A DNA stretch of 6,949 nucleotides from an uncultured Ruminococcus sp. (GCA_902783065.1 CACZPV010000013.1:1-6949), one strand, 5' to 3'. Positions 1 through 5,615 are shown, numbered from the stretch's first letter. The notes: a model not told the origin generated them from the sequence alone. Numbers and translations: made by a program.

Positions 1-140
1 ACTTGTGAGCGCAGAATGTCCGCGGTATGTATAAGATTAAACCGGTAAGTTTTTTATGATTCATCAAGCCGATTTCACGGATTCAGGTATTAAGTCAGTT
101 AACAAACATTTGAAATTTTCAGAATGAAGGAGCGTTAATA

Positions 141-584
141 ATGGGTATTTTTGAAGATGTATTGCTGAATGCGAAATCAGTTGTAGGTACAGTAGGTAAA
201 AAAGCAGGAGAAGTTGTTGATATTTCTAAGCTGAAACTTGCTGCTGCTGATCTGAAAAGTGAGATTTCACAGAAGTACCAGATTCTCGGAAGAATTACGT
301 ATGAAGAAATGACTACTGGAAAGAATTATGATAAGAATAAACAGGAAGTTGCCGATAAGATCAAAGAACTGAAAGAACATCTTGAATCTGTGAATGATAT
401 GATCGCAAAATCCGGACAAAAGGTAAAATGCCATGTTTGCGGCACTTATAATGACAAGGGAGCTGTTTTCTGCAATACATGCGGTGAAAAGCTTGCAGCG
501 GAATCTGCCGGACAGGAACATATGTCACCGGATGATGTGATTGATTTTACAGAAGATAATTTTGCTGATGAAGATCTTCTTTGA
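141..584 (+). CDS. Small helical protein with C-terminal zinc ribbon, function unknown
   Basis: A 147-residue protein I cannot assign to a named gene. Residues 1-90 are charged and helix-rich with no membrane segment, probably an amphipathic helix followed by a coiled coil (about 28-90). Residues 97-114 form a zinc ribbon: Cys97-x2-Cys100, then Cys111-x2-Cys114, a CxxC-x10-CxxC spacing typical of small four-cysteine zinc ribbons. The tail from about 129 is very acidic. Similar helical-plus-zinc-ribbon proteins are common and uncharacterised in clostridia. The start ATG at 141 is supported by AAGGAG at 127-132 with 8 bases of spacing. It is separated from the next gene by 86 bases and may be transcribed independently of it. 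I can only infer a cytosolic protein-protein or nucleic-acid contact role. The gene call is certain; the function is not. Confidence 0.9.
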   Translation: MGIFEDVLLNAKSVVGTVGKKAGEVVDISKLKLAAADLKSEISQKYQILGRITYEEMTTGKNYDKNKQEVADKIKELKEHLESVNDMIAKSGQKVKCHVCGTYNDKGAVFCNTCGEKLAAESAGQEHMSPDDVIDFTEDNFADEDLL

Positions 585-670
585 TAACCCTATTCCGATA
601 TTCTGATGATAAACAGATCAGAATTATTACGGATCTGCTCTATTATCCCTTTCCGAAAGGATGTGCTTGA

Positions 671-2431
671 GTGGTTAAAAAGAAGAAGGAAGGGAAGGGT
701 CAGTCGTTCCTGAAAGGAGCGATGGTGCTCGGTTCAAGCATGATCGTTGTCCGTCTGATGGGCATGGTCTATAAAATACTGCTTTCCGGTATGTACGGCG
801 GTGTGGGAACAGGTCTTTTTAATGCGGCATATGCGCTTTATAATCCGCTTTTCATGCTTTCAACGGCAGGCTTTCCGATTGCTATATCCCGAATGGTATC
901 GGAAAGCATGACAAAAAAACGTTATCGGGATGTCAAACAGATACACAGATTGTCTGTTCCTATATTTGTAGTGGCAGGTCTGGCGTGTTTTATTGCAATG
1001 GTGCTGGGCAGCTTTATTTATGTAAAGGTAATTAAAGCTGAGGATACGATATTTGCATTGCTTTGCCTTTCACCTACAATCTTTTTCGGATGTCTGATGT
1101 CTATTTACAGAGGCTATTTCGAGGGTATGCGCAATATGGTGCCCACGGCGGTTTCTGAGATCATTGAAGCGGCATGTAAGCTTTTTCTGGGATTTACCGC
1201 TTCCTTTATTACCATGCAGATATGTATGGCACAGTACCGTGACAGCGGATTCGTGCTTGGTATTAAATGCGCTAATGAAGCTGAAGCCCATTCCGCAGCA
1301 GTACCGTTGGCGATAGGTGCTGCAATTACGGGTATTTCACTTGGCTCTTTGTTTGGCTTTTTGTTCCTGTTTATCAGATATAAAAAAAGCGGTGACGGTA
1401 TTGCTCCAAGCGATCTGAGCAGTTCTCCGCCGCCCAGAGCAAACCGTGATATTATCAGAACAATGGTCCGCACGGCAATTCCGATCGGTCTGGGATCAAT
1501 TATTATGAGTATCGCCGATATGATTGATTCAACTCTTGTACAGACGAGGATAAATCATATTATGGAAACTGCTCCGGATTCACTTCTTAGAGTATATGGA
1601 TCGCTGATACCTGATGAAGTTTATTACGGCGGCAATACACATATATATCTGTATGGCTGCTATGGTATTGCACTGACACTAATGATGCTGGTAACTGCTG
1701 TAACACAGGTGTTCGGTACAACTGCACTGCCTTCCGTAACGGCTGCATATACCAGCGGGGATAGGATGAAGCTTAAACAAAGTATGGAAACTGTACTGAG
1801 AGTAACGGTTTTGGTTACGATTCCTTCAGGTATCGGGTTGTCTGTGCTTTCTGAACCCCTTTTGTCACTGATTTACAGCGGAGCAAGTGTTGCTAATGAG
1901 GTAGAGATAGGCTCAAAAGTGCTTACCGTTATGGGAATTTCCGTTATCTTTATAGCTACCAGTACTCCGCTTTGCAGTATGCTTCAGGCTGTTGGAAGAA
2001 TGGATGTACCGCTGAAATTGTTTACCGTGGGTATGATAATGAAGATAGTGGTAAATTATATTCTTGTAGGTATTCCGGAGATCAATATTCAGGGCGCTAA
2101 TGTCGGTTCAATGGTCTGCTACGGATTTGTTACGGTGGTGGCAATGTTCGTGCTTTGCAGACAGACAAAGGTAGTTCCCGATTTTATGTCTATTCTTGTG
2201 AAGCCATTGATTGCGGCGATTATATGCGGCGCTGCTGCATATTTCTCGGAAATTCTGTTTGATTTTATTTTCGTGCAGCGTGTTTCAACCATTCTGGCTG
2301 TAATTGTGGCTGTTGTGGTATATGTAGTAGCACTGCTTTTGCTTCAGGCAATAAAAAGAGAAGATATTCTTCAGATGCCAAAAGGAAATAAAATTGTAAA
2401 AGTACTTGAAAAACGTCGTTTGATAAGGTAA
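671..2431 (+). CDS. spoVB: SpoVB/YabM-type lipid II or oligosaccharide flippase (MurJ/MATE superfamily)
   Basis: A 586-residue polytopic membrane protein with about 12-14 hydrophobic segments and a short lysine-rich cytosolic N-terminus (MVKKKKEGKG). Family landmarks are visible: the G-rich first two helices (20-75), the YRGYFEGMRNM motif at 146-156 followed by PTAVSEIIE, and the QAVGR motif at 439-443 in the C-terminal half. This matches the polysaccharide-biosynthesis/SpoVB branch of the MOP exporters, which move undecaprenyl-linked precursors across the membrane; in B. subtilis SpoVB acts in spore cortex synthesis. The position before mazG corresponds to B. subtilis yabM, a SpoVB paralogue, so the exact role (cortex or general wall) is open. 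It is longer than the roughly 520-530 residues of the B. subtilis proteins; the extra length seems to lie in loops near 180-212 and 238-260. The GTG start at 671 is supported by GAAAGGA at 655-661. The ATG at 661 is in another frame and stops after five codons. Confidence 0.9.
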   Translation: MVKKKKEGKGQSFLKGAMVLGSSMIVVRLMGMVYKILLSGMYGGVGTGLFNAAYALYNPLFMLSTAGFPIAISRMVSESMTKKRYRDVKQIHRLSVPIFVVAGLACFIAMVLGSFIYVKVIKAEDTIFALLCLSPTIFFGCLMSIYRGYFEGMRNMVPTAVSEIIEAACKLFLGFTASFITMQICMAQYRDSGFVLGIKCANEAEAHSAAVPLAIGAAITGISLGSLFGFLFLFIRYKKSGDGIAPSDLSSSPPPRANRDIIRTMVRTAIPIGLGSIIMSIADMIDSTLVQTRINHIMETAPDSLLRVYGSLIPDEVYYGGNTHIYLYGCYGIALTLMMLVTAVTQVFGTTALPSVTAAYTSGDRMKLKQSMETVLRVTVLVTIPSGIGLSVLSEPLLSLIYSGASVANEVEIGSKVLTVMGISVIFIATSTPLCSMLQAVGRMDVPLKLFTVGMIMKIVVNYILVGIPEINIQGANVGSMVCYGFVTVVAMFVLCRQTKVVPDFMSILVKPLIAAIICGAAAYFSEILFDFIFVQRVSTILAVIVAVVVYVVALLLLQAIKREDILQMPKGNKIVKVLEKRRLIR

Positions 2432-2454
2432 AATATATTTGCAGTCGTAGATAT

Positions 2455-2460
2455 GGGGAG
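2455..2460 (+). promoter_or_regulatory. Ribosome-binding site that sets the mazG start
   Basis: GGGGAG lies 10 bases before the in-frame TTG at 2471. The in-frame ATG at 2453 has no Shine-Dalgarno-like sequence upstream, and the GGGGAG falls inside its own first codons. This favours TTG 2471 as the initiator. Confidence 0.55.
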
Positions 2461-2470
2461 TGCGAAAATA

Positions 2471-3295
2471 TTGAATTTTAAAAATAATGAAAAATATAAT
2501 ATTGATGATCTTATTGCGATTGTAAGGCAGCTTCGTGCGCCTGATGGCTGTCCGTGGGATAAGGTGCAGACGCATCAGTCTATACGCAGGGACTTTATAG
2601 AGGAAGTGTATGAGGCTGCGGAAGCAATTGATGAAAATGATACGGAGCATCTTCGGGAAGAACTTGGTGATGTGCTGTTTCAGGTGGTATTCCACAGCGT
2701 GATTGAAAGTGAGGAAGGTCACTTCGATTTTTCTGATATTACCGATGAGGTCAGCCGTAAAATGATCATCCGACACCCACATGTTTTCGGTACAGTTGAG
2801 GTGGAAAATACAGATGAAGTGCTCAGCAATTGGGATGCAATTAAAATGCAGACTCATGCTCAGAGCAGGGTAAGCGAAACAATGGAAAGCGTTTCTAAAA
2901 CACTGCCTTCACTGATGAGGGCTGAAAAACTCTGTAAAAAAGCTGCAAGAGGCGGTGTTCGGAGCGAAAGCTGTGAAGAAGCGCTGGAATGTATTGATGA
3001 AAAGCTGTCAGCACTGAAAAAAATCTGTGCTGAAGGTAATGATGAATGTCGTGAAAAAGCTGTCGGAGAGCTGCTGCTTTCAGTGGCAAATCTGTCCGGC
3101 ATGATAAAAACTGACAGTGAACAATCGCTGTATAAGGCCTGCGATAATTTTATCGGGCAGTTTAAACGATATGAAAATATCGCTGCTGAGAAAGGCATTA
3201 ATATACAGGATTCGGATACGAAAGTAACGAATCAACTCTGGAAAGAGATAAACAAAAAAGAAAAATTGGAGGAAATCAAAAATGAACAAATCTGA
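2471..3295 (+). CDS. mazG: Nucleoside triphosphate pyrophosphohydrolase MazG
   Basis: A 274-residue protein from TTG 2471 (280 from ATG 2453). It hydrolyses (d)NTPs to NMP plus pyrophosphate, a house-cleaning and nucleotide-pool function in the cytosol. Numbering from TTG 2471, the N-terminal MazG domain has the GCPWD motif at 26-30, the metal-binding EE...E at 44-48 (EEVYE), EELGD at 63-67 and RHPHVFG at 101-107, matching the first half of E. coli MazG. A second MazG-like helical domain follows (about 148-264), but its EExxD-type motif is degraded (KAVGE where E. coli has EEMGD), so catalysis probably rests on the first domain. Unlike B. subtilis YabN there is no N-terminal tetrapyrrole-methylase domain. 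The N-terminus starting at MNFKNNEKYN resembles related clostridial proteins, which supports the TTG. The 3' end overlaps the HU gene by 14 bases and carries its ribosome-binding site, suggesting translational coupling. Confidence 0.92.
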   Translation: MNFKNNEKYNIDDLIAIVRQLRAPDGCPWDKVQTHQSIRRDFIEEVYEAAEAIDENDTEHLREELGDVLFQVVFHSVIESEEGHFDFSDITDEVSRKMIIRHPHVFGTVEVENTDEVLSNWDAIKMQTHAQSRVSETMESVSKTLPSLMRAEKLCKKAARGGVRSESCEEALECIDEKLSALKKICAEGNDECREKAVGELLLSVANLSGMIKTDSEQSLYKACDNFIGQFKRYENIAAEKGINIQDSDTKVTNQLWKEINKKEKLEEIKNEQI

Positions 3296-3560
3296 ACTTA
3301 TTACTGCTGTTGTTGAGAAAACTAACATGAACAAGAAAGATGCCGAGAAAGCAGTCAGCGCAGTCTTTGATACAATCATTGAGCATGTGGCTAACGGTGA
3401 GGATATACGTATAGTAGGTTTCGGTACTTTTGAGTGTCGTGAAAGAAAAGAGAGAACCGGTGTTAATCCCCGTACAAAAGAACAGATTACAATTCCTGCA
3501 TCCAAGGTTCCGGCATTTAAGGTAGGCAAAGTATTTAAGGATGCTGTAGATGCAAAATGA
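3282..3560 (+). CDS. hup: HU-family nucleoid-associated DNA-binding protein
   Basis: A 92-residue HU protein, a normal length for the family. It forms dimers that bind and bend DNA with little sequence preference and compacts the nucleoid. The N-terminal helical dimerisation part is residues 1-45. The signature VGFGTF at 45-50 is followed by the basic beta-arm, with RTGVNPRT at 58-65 including the intercalating proline (Pro63) in the arm tip, and the C-terminal PAFKVGK helix start at 77-83. The ATG at 3282 has a near-perfect GGAGGA site at 3268-3273, 8 bases upstream, the strongest-looking RBS in the first half of the window and consistent with an abundant protein. The start overlaps the end of mazG. 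A strong terminator follows directly, so HU can be made as the last gene of a unit. HU between mazG and rqcP is absent in B. subtilis but fits clostridial gene order. Confidence 0.96.
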   Translation: MNKSELITAVVEKTNMNKKDAEKAVSAVFDTIIEHVANGEDIRIVGFGTFECRERKERTGVNPRTKEQITIPASKVPAFKVGKVFKDAVDAK

Positions 3561-3564
3561 TAAA

Positions 3565-3584
3565 CTGTCATGACGGTATGACAG
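3565..3584 (+). repeat. Small inverted repeat downstream of the HU gene
   Basis: CTGTCAT (3565-3571) pairs perfectly with ATGACAG (3578-3584) around a 6-base loop. It begins 5 bases after the HU stop codon and 8 bases before the main terminator stem. It has only a four-T run soon after it (CTTTTG), so it is at best a weak terminator; it could protect the 3' end of the HU mRNA. Confidence 0.5.
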
Positions 3585-3592
3585 GAGCTTTT

Positions 3593-3624
3593 GTAAACCG
3601 ATCTGCCGATCGGTTTACGTTTTT
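3593..3624 (+). terminator. Strong intrinsic terminator between hup and rqcP
   Basis: GTAAACCGATC (3593-3603) and GATCGGTTTAC (3608-3618) form a perfect 11-bp stem with a TGCC loop, followed by G and five Ts (3620-3624). It is unidirectional: the reverse strand lacks a T run after the stem. It ends only 4 bases before the rqcP ribosome-binding site, so downstream genes depend on read-through or on other promoters. Confidence 0.9.
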
Positions 3625-3628
3625 ATAT

Positions 3629-3632
3629 GGAG
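3629..3632 (+). promoter_or_regulatory. Ribosome-binding site that sets the rqcP start
   Basis: GGAG lies 7 bases before ATG 3640. The in-frame TTG at 3634 would have only 1 base of spacing and is therefore not the initiator. Confidence 0.7.
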
Positions 3633-3639
3633 ATTGAAG

Positions 3640-3882
3640 ATGAGATTAGACAAATATCTGAAAATCAGCAGAATTATTAAAAGAAGAACAGTTGCAAATG
3701 AAGCCTGCGATGCAGGAAGAGTTACAGTTAACGGTAAAACGGCACGTGCTTCATATGATGTAAAGATCGGCGATATCATAGAGATAGCACTGGGCACTCA
3801 TCCGGTCAAGGCAGAAGTACTGAGCATAAACGAGTATGCTAAAAAGGATGAAGCAGCGTTGATGTATAAGATCATTCCATAA
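3640..3882 (+). CDS. rqcP: Ribosome-associated quality control factor RqcP (S4 domain, YabO)
   Basis: An 80-residue protein almost entirely made of an S4 RNA-binding domain. The opening MRLDKYLKISRIIKRR is the family hallmark, including Arg2 and Arg16, followed by VNGKTARAS (30-38) and the DVKIGD turn (40-45). In B. subtilis RqcP (YabO) binds obstructed 50S subunits together with RqcH and alanyl-tRNA, and helps add C-terminal alanine tails that mark stalled nascent chains for degradation. The Hsp15 (HslR) S4 proteins are relatives, but length and neighbourhood favour RqcP. ATG 3640 is chosen over TTG 3634 because of the GGAG spacing. The gene sits straight after the hup terminator, with no room for its own promoter after the stem, and before the sporulation pair yabP-yabQ. 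Confidence 0.93.
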   Translation: MRLDKYLKISRIIKRRTVANEACDAGRVTVNGKTARASYDVKIGDIIEIALGTHPVKAEVLSINEYAKKDEAALMYKIIP

Positions 3883-3888
3883 TCGCAG

Positions 3889-3917
3889 TAATAAATTAAA
3901 CCACCTCTGCATAGATT
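3889..3917 (+). promoter_or_regulatory. Candidate mother-cell sigma (SigE-like) promoter for yabP-yabQ
   Basis: CATAGATT at 3910-3917 matches the SigE -10 consensus (CATACAnT) at most positions and also fits the SigK pattern CATAnnnTA. TAATAAA at 3889-3895 supplies the ATA core of a SigE -35, with 16 bases between ATA and CATA, a usual spacing. In B. subtilis yabP and yabQ are SigE-dependent. A vegetative TATAAT also lies at 3917-3922, but its best -35 (TTAAAC, 3896-3901) is only 15 bases away. Either promoter would start mRNA near 3924-3929. Assigned by motif only. Confidence 0.35.
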
Positions 3918-3942
3918 ATAATGTATCATCTGTGCGGAGGTG
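3902..3942 (+). promoter_or_regulatory. Leader hairpin that masks the yabP ribosome-binding site
   Basis: In RNA, 3902-3916 pairs with 3928-3942 to give a 15-bp stem with 13 Watson-Crick pairs and two G-U pairs (3908-3936 and 3912-3932) and an 11-base loop. The 3' arm contains the whole GGAGGTG Shine-Dalgarno core, so an RNA carrying both arms should be poorly translated. No T run follows, which argues against a plain terminator. Confidence 0.7.
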
Positions 3943-3944
3943 AT
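3936..3944 (+). promoter_or_regulatory. Extended Shine-Dalgarno sequence of yabP
   Basis: GGAGGTGAT is a nine-base match to the anti-Shine-Dalgarno complement, one of the strongest sites in the window. No ATG, GTG or TTG lies at the proper distance downstream; the codon 8 bases after GGAGG is ATT at 3949. Confidence 0.8.
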
Positions 3945-3948
3945 TATT

Positions 3949-4233
3949 ATTAGTGAGGATATGAGCCGGTCAGGACATAAAAGCCACCATATGATACTGG
4001 AAAACAGAAAAAATCTTCATGTTACGGGAGTAAAGGATGTTGCGGAATTTAATGATGAAAAAGTAGTATTGAATACAGAACTGGGAGAACTGACAATAGA
4101 CGGAGAAAGACTCAATATAAGTCAGTTTGCCCAGGAAACAGGAGAACTGATGCTGGAGGGTAAGATCGATACATTGATTTATAATGAAAATCAAAAAAAT
4201 GAGGGTGGTTTTTTCTCCCGAATTTTTAAGTAG
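3949..4233 (+). CDS. yabP: Sporulation protein YabP
   Basis: About 94 residues, matching the roughly 100-residue YabP family. Visible family features are the His-rich N-terminal stretch before ILENR, the TGVKDVAEFND segment, a beta-rich middle with GELTIDGERLNI, EGKIDTLIY near the C-terminus and the closing GGFFSRIF. YabP is a mother-cell protein needed, with YabQ, for proper spore cortex or coat formation; its biochemistry is not known. The start is uncertain. The open frame begins at GTG 3940, but that codon lies inside the Shine-Dalgarno sequence. ATG 3961 lies 20 bases from it, too far. ATT 3949 is at the ideal 8-base spacing and is used here as the best guess. The gene ends 11 bases before yabQ. 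Translation is probably limited by the leader hairpin at 3902-3942. Confidence 0.88.
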   Translation: MSEDMSRSGHKSHHMILENRKNLHVTGVKDVAEFNDEKVVLNTELGELTIDGERLNISQFAQETGELMLEGKIDTLIYNENQKNEGGFFSRIFK

Positions 4234-4244
4234 GGTGTGGTATA

Positions 4245-4694
4245 ATGGAATTGACAACGCAGCAGCAGACAGGGGCATTCTTGTGGGCTTTTGTGTTGGG
4301 AGCAGCTGCGGAAATAATATATTTTGTGATTGCAGCATTCAGAGAGGCTTTTCCGCCGGGGAAAATACAAATGTGGATAGGGGATTTTTTATATATATTT
4401 GCGGTTTTTGTAGGTAATTTTATTTATGCGGTCGCAATGACAGAAGGAAAAATACGTTTTTATGTTCTTTCAGCAGAAATGATTAGTTTTATACTGCTGT
4501 ATTTCGGAATAGGAAGGACAATAAAATGCTTTGTCGGGAGCATTATCAGAAAGTGTAATGAAAGGATTTGTGATTTTTTTGCTAAAATTGGCAAAAAGAT
4601 AAGTGAAAAGTACACAGATAATCGTCAAAGAGTTGAATTATCAAAGAAGGCTAAAAAAAATAAAAAAAGTATGTCGATTTTTCTTGCAAGATAA
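4245..4694 (+). CDS. yabQ: Spore cortex biosynthesis membrane protein YabQ
   Basis: A 149-residue membrane protein of the YabQ family. Hydrophobic segments are at about 10-32, 44-64 and 70-90, with GDFLYIFAVF (46-55) and GKIRFY (68-73) as recognisable family patches. The remainder (from about 100) is a lysine-rich cytosolic tail ending in A-rich codons. In B. subtilis YabQ sits in the outer forespore membrane system and is required for cortex synthesis. The start ATG 4245 is preceded by AGGGTG (4232-4237), which overlaps the yabP stop codon, so translation is likely coupled to yabP. The TATAAT at 4241-4246 spans the start codon and lacks a -35, so I do not treat it as a promoter. The long A-tracts near the 3' end (about 4654-4668) lie just upstream of a promoter for divIC. 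Confidence 0.9.
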   Translation: MELTTQQQTGAFLWAFVLGAAAEIIYFVIAAFREAFPPGKIQMWIGDFLYIFAVFVGNFIYAVAMTEGKIRFYVLSAEMISFILLYFGIGRTIKCFVGSIIRKCNERICDFFAKIGKKISEKYTDNRQRVELSKKAKKNKKSMSIFLAR

Positions 4695-4712
4695 TAAGGA
4701 ATGTTGTATAAT
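4684..4712 (+). promoter_or_regulatory. Vegetative (SigA-type) promoter for divIC-yabR
   Basis: TTGCAA (4684-4689), 17 bases, then a consensus TATAAT (4707-4712). A-tracts at about 4654-4668 could act as an UP element. The -35 lies in the last codons of yabQ. Transcription would begin near 4719, giving a leader of about 30 bases before divIC. This would make the essential division gene independent of the sporulation genes upstream. Confidence 0.6.
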
Positions 4713-4747
4713 AGTCCTATGGTTGACTAATAATCGGATGGTGATAG

Positions 4748-5089
4748 ATGATGAAAACAAAAGCAGTAAGGAGGTCAAGGAGAACCCGCAAGAATAAAAA
4801 AAGCAGGAATGTCCTTCTTTATGTTATTATGATCGTTGTCACACTGTATGTATTGTTTCTGATGGTTGACCTGCAGATACGCATTAATAATGCCAGAACG
4901 GAACTTTCACAGATAGAAGAAAGAATTTTCACACAGGAACAGACGAATGCTGAATTGAAAAAGGTGTCCGATGCTGTTGAAAAAAACGATGAAAAGGCTT
5001 TCTCCGGTTATGTGGAAAAGATCGCTCGTGAAGATCTGGATTATGTAAAAAACGGCGAGGTTGTGTTTGTCAACATTGCCGGTGATTGA
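4748..5089 (+). CDS. divIC: Cell division protein DivIC (FtsB-like septum formation initiator)
   Basis: A 113-residue bitopic membrane protein. It has a very basic cytosolic N-terminus (residues 1-20), a single membrane helix at about 21-42, an extracytoplasmic coiled coil at about 43-75 and a conserved C-terminal patch with IAREDLDYVKNGE (92-104). This is the standard DivIC/FtsB layout; B. subtilis DivIC has about 125 residues. DivIC forms a complex with FtsL and DivIB (FtsQ) that activates septal wall synthesis. Two adjacent ATGs (4748 and 4751) could both be used; the RBS is GGTGAT-like (4740-4745), preceded by GGAT. Its neighbours yabQ upstream and yabR 20 bases downstream match the B. 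subtilis order, and a SigA-type promoter lies at 4684-4712. Confidence 0.93.
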   Translation: MMKTKAVRRSRRTRKNKKSRNVLLYVIMIVVTLYVLFLMVDLQIRINNARTELSQIEERIFTQEQTNAELKKVSDAVEKNDEKAFSGYVEKIAREDLDYVKNGEVVFVNIAGD

Positions 5090-5109
5090 GAGGAGAAAGC
5101 ATATTCAGT

Positions 5110-5571
5110 ATGAGTCTTGAAGTTGGAATGATAGTCGAAGGAAAGGTCACCGGTATTACAAAATTCGGTGCATTTGTAGATCTTGAAGAGGGAAAGACCG
5201 GTATGGTGCATATATCGGAAGTAGCACCGACGTATGTTAACGATATAAAGGATTTTCTTTCTGAAGGACAGACCGTAAAGGTAAAAATTCTCACGATAGG
5301 TGAGGACGGTAAGATCAGCCTTTCCATTAAAAAGGCAATGCCGCAGCAAAGGAAACCCGCAAATCATCAAAACAGAAATAATACTTCGCCAAAACAAACA
5401 TCATCTCGTCCGGGTAATTTTGAATGGCAGGCATCGAAAAAGAATGAACCTTCCAGCTTTGAAGATATGCTTTCCAAATTTAAACAGGCAAGTGATGAAA
5501 AGATATCTGATTTGAAACGTATGGAAAATAAAAGAGGCGGTTATTCCAGAAGGGGTAATTCGTCCAAATAA
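5110..5571 (+). CDS. yabR: S1-domain RNA-binding protein YabR
   Basis: A 153-residue protein. Residues 4-75 form one S1 RNA-binding domain (GKVTGITKFGAFVDL at 11-25, GMVHISEV at 31-38, GKISLSIKKA at 67-76). A Q/N/P-rich linker follows (78-105), then a conserved-looking C-terminal segment with FEDMLSKFKQ (117-126) and a basic Arg/Gly end (142-150). It matches YabR/YugI-type small S1 proteins, which associate with ribosomes or RNA; the specific role of YabR is not established. The open frame extends to TTG 5086, which overlaps the divIC stop, but MSLEVG at ATG 5110 matches the B. subtilis N-terminus. The GAGGAG site (5090-5095) is 14 bases from this ATG, longer than usual, so the start keeps some doubt. 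It is probably co-transcribed with divIC and closed by the terminator at 5584-5615. Confidence 0.9.
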   Translation: MSLEVGMIVEGKVTGITKFGAFVDLEEGKTGMVHISEVAPTYVNDIKDFLSEGQTVKVKILTIGEDGKISLSIKKAMPQQRKPANHQNRNNTSPKQTSSRPGNFEWQASKKNEPSSFEDMLSKFKQASDEKISDLKRMENKRGGYSRRGNSSK

Positions 5572-5583
5572 ATTTGCTGATTG

Positions 5584-5615
5584 ATCGGAGTGTCGTTTGA
5601 CTCTCCGATTTTTTT
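5584..5615 (+). terminator. Strong intrinsic terminator after yabR
   Basis: ATCGGAG (5584-5590) pairs with CTCCGAT (5603-5609). An inner GTC/GAC stem (5592-5594 with 5599-5601) stacks beyond a single T-T mismatch and closes a GTTT loop. Seven Ts follow the stem (5609-5615, the first also pairing). It directly touches the ribosome-binding site of the next gene. Confidence 0.92.

Noticed and set aside
1..48. Possible 3' end of an upstream gene in frame 1 (stop at 46-48) or a promoter (TTGTGA at 3-8 with TATGTA at 26-31)
   Set aside because: Fifteen codons are too few to judge coding, and the promoter match is weak; neither can be supported.
600..624. 8-bp inverted repeat (600-607 with 617-624) before the flippase gene
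   Set aside because: AT-rich stem with no T run after it, so not a convincing terminator; no other function visible.
661..678. ATG at 661 as start of the flippase or a leader peptide
   Set aside because: It is in another frame, has only five codons and overlaps the flippase start; the GTG at 671 has the properly spaced RBS.
2285..2857. 190-codon minus-strand open frame across the spoVB/mazG junction
   Set aside because: Lies opposite two well-supported genes and shows no recognisable domain; antisense shadow.
3111..3136. CTGACA and TATAAG inside mazG as a promoter for HU
   Set aside because: Spacing is 14 bases, too short for a SigA promoter, and there is no proper extended -10.
4241..4246. 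TATAAT just upstream of and into the yabQ start
   Set aside because: It contains the start codon itself and has no -35 at 17 bases (CCGAAT).
4184..4417. 77-codon + strand open frame overlapping yabP and yabQ
   Set aside because: Overlaps two recognisable genes in another frame and has a cysteine-rich, non-conserved-looking translation.
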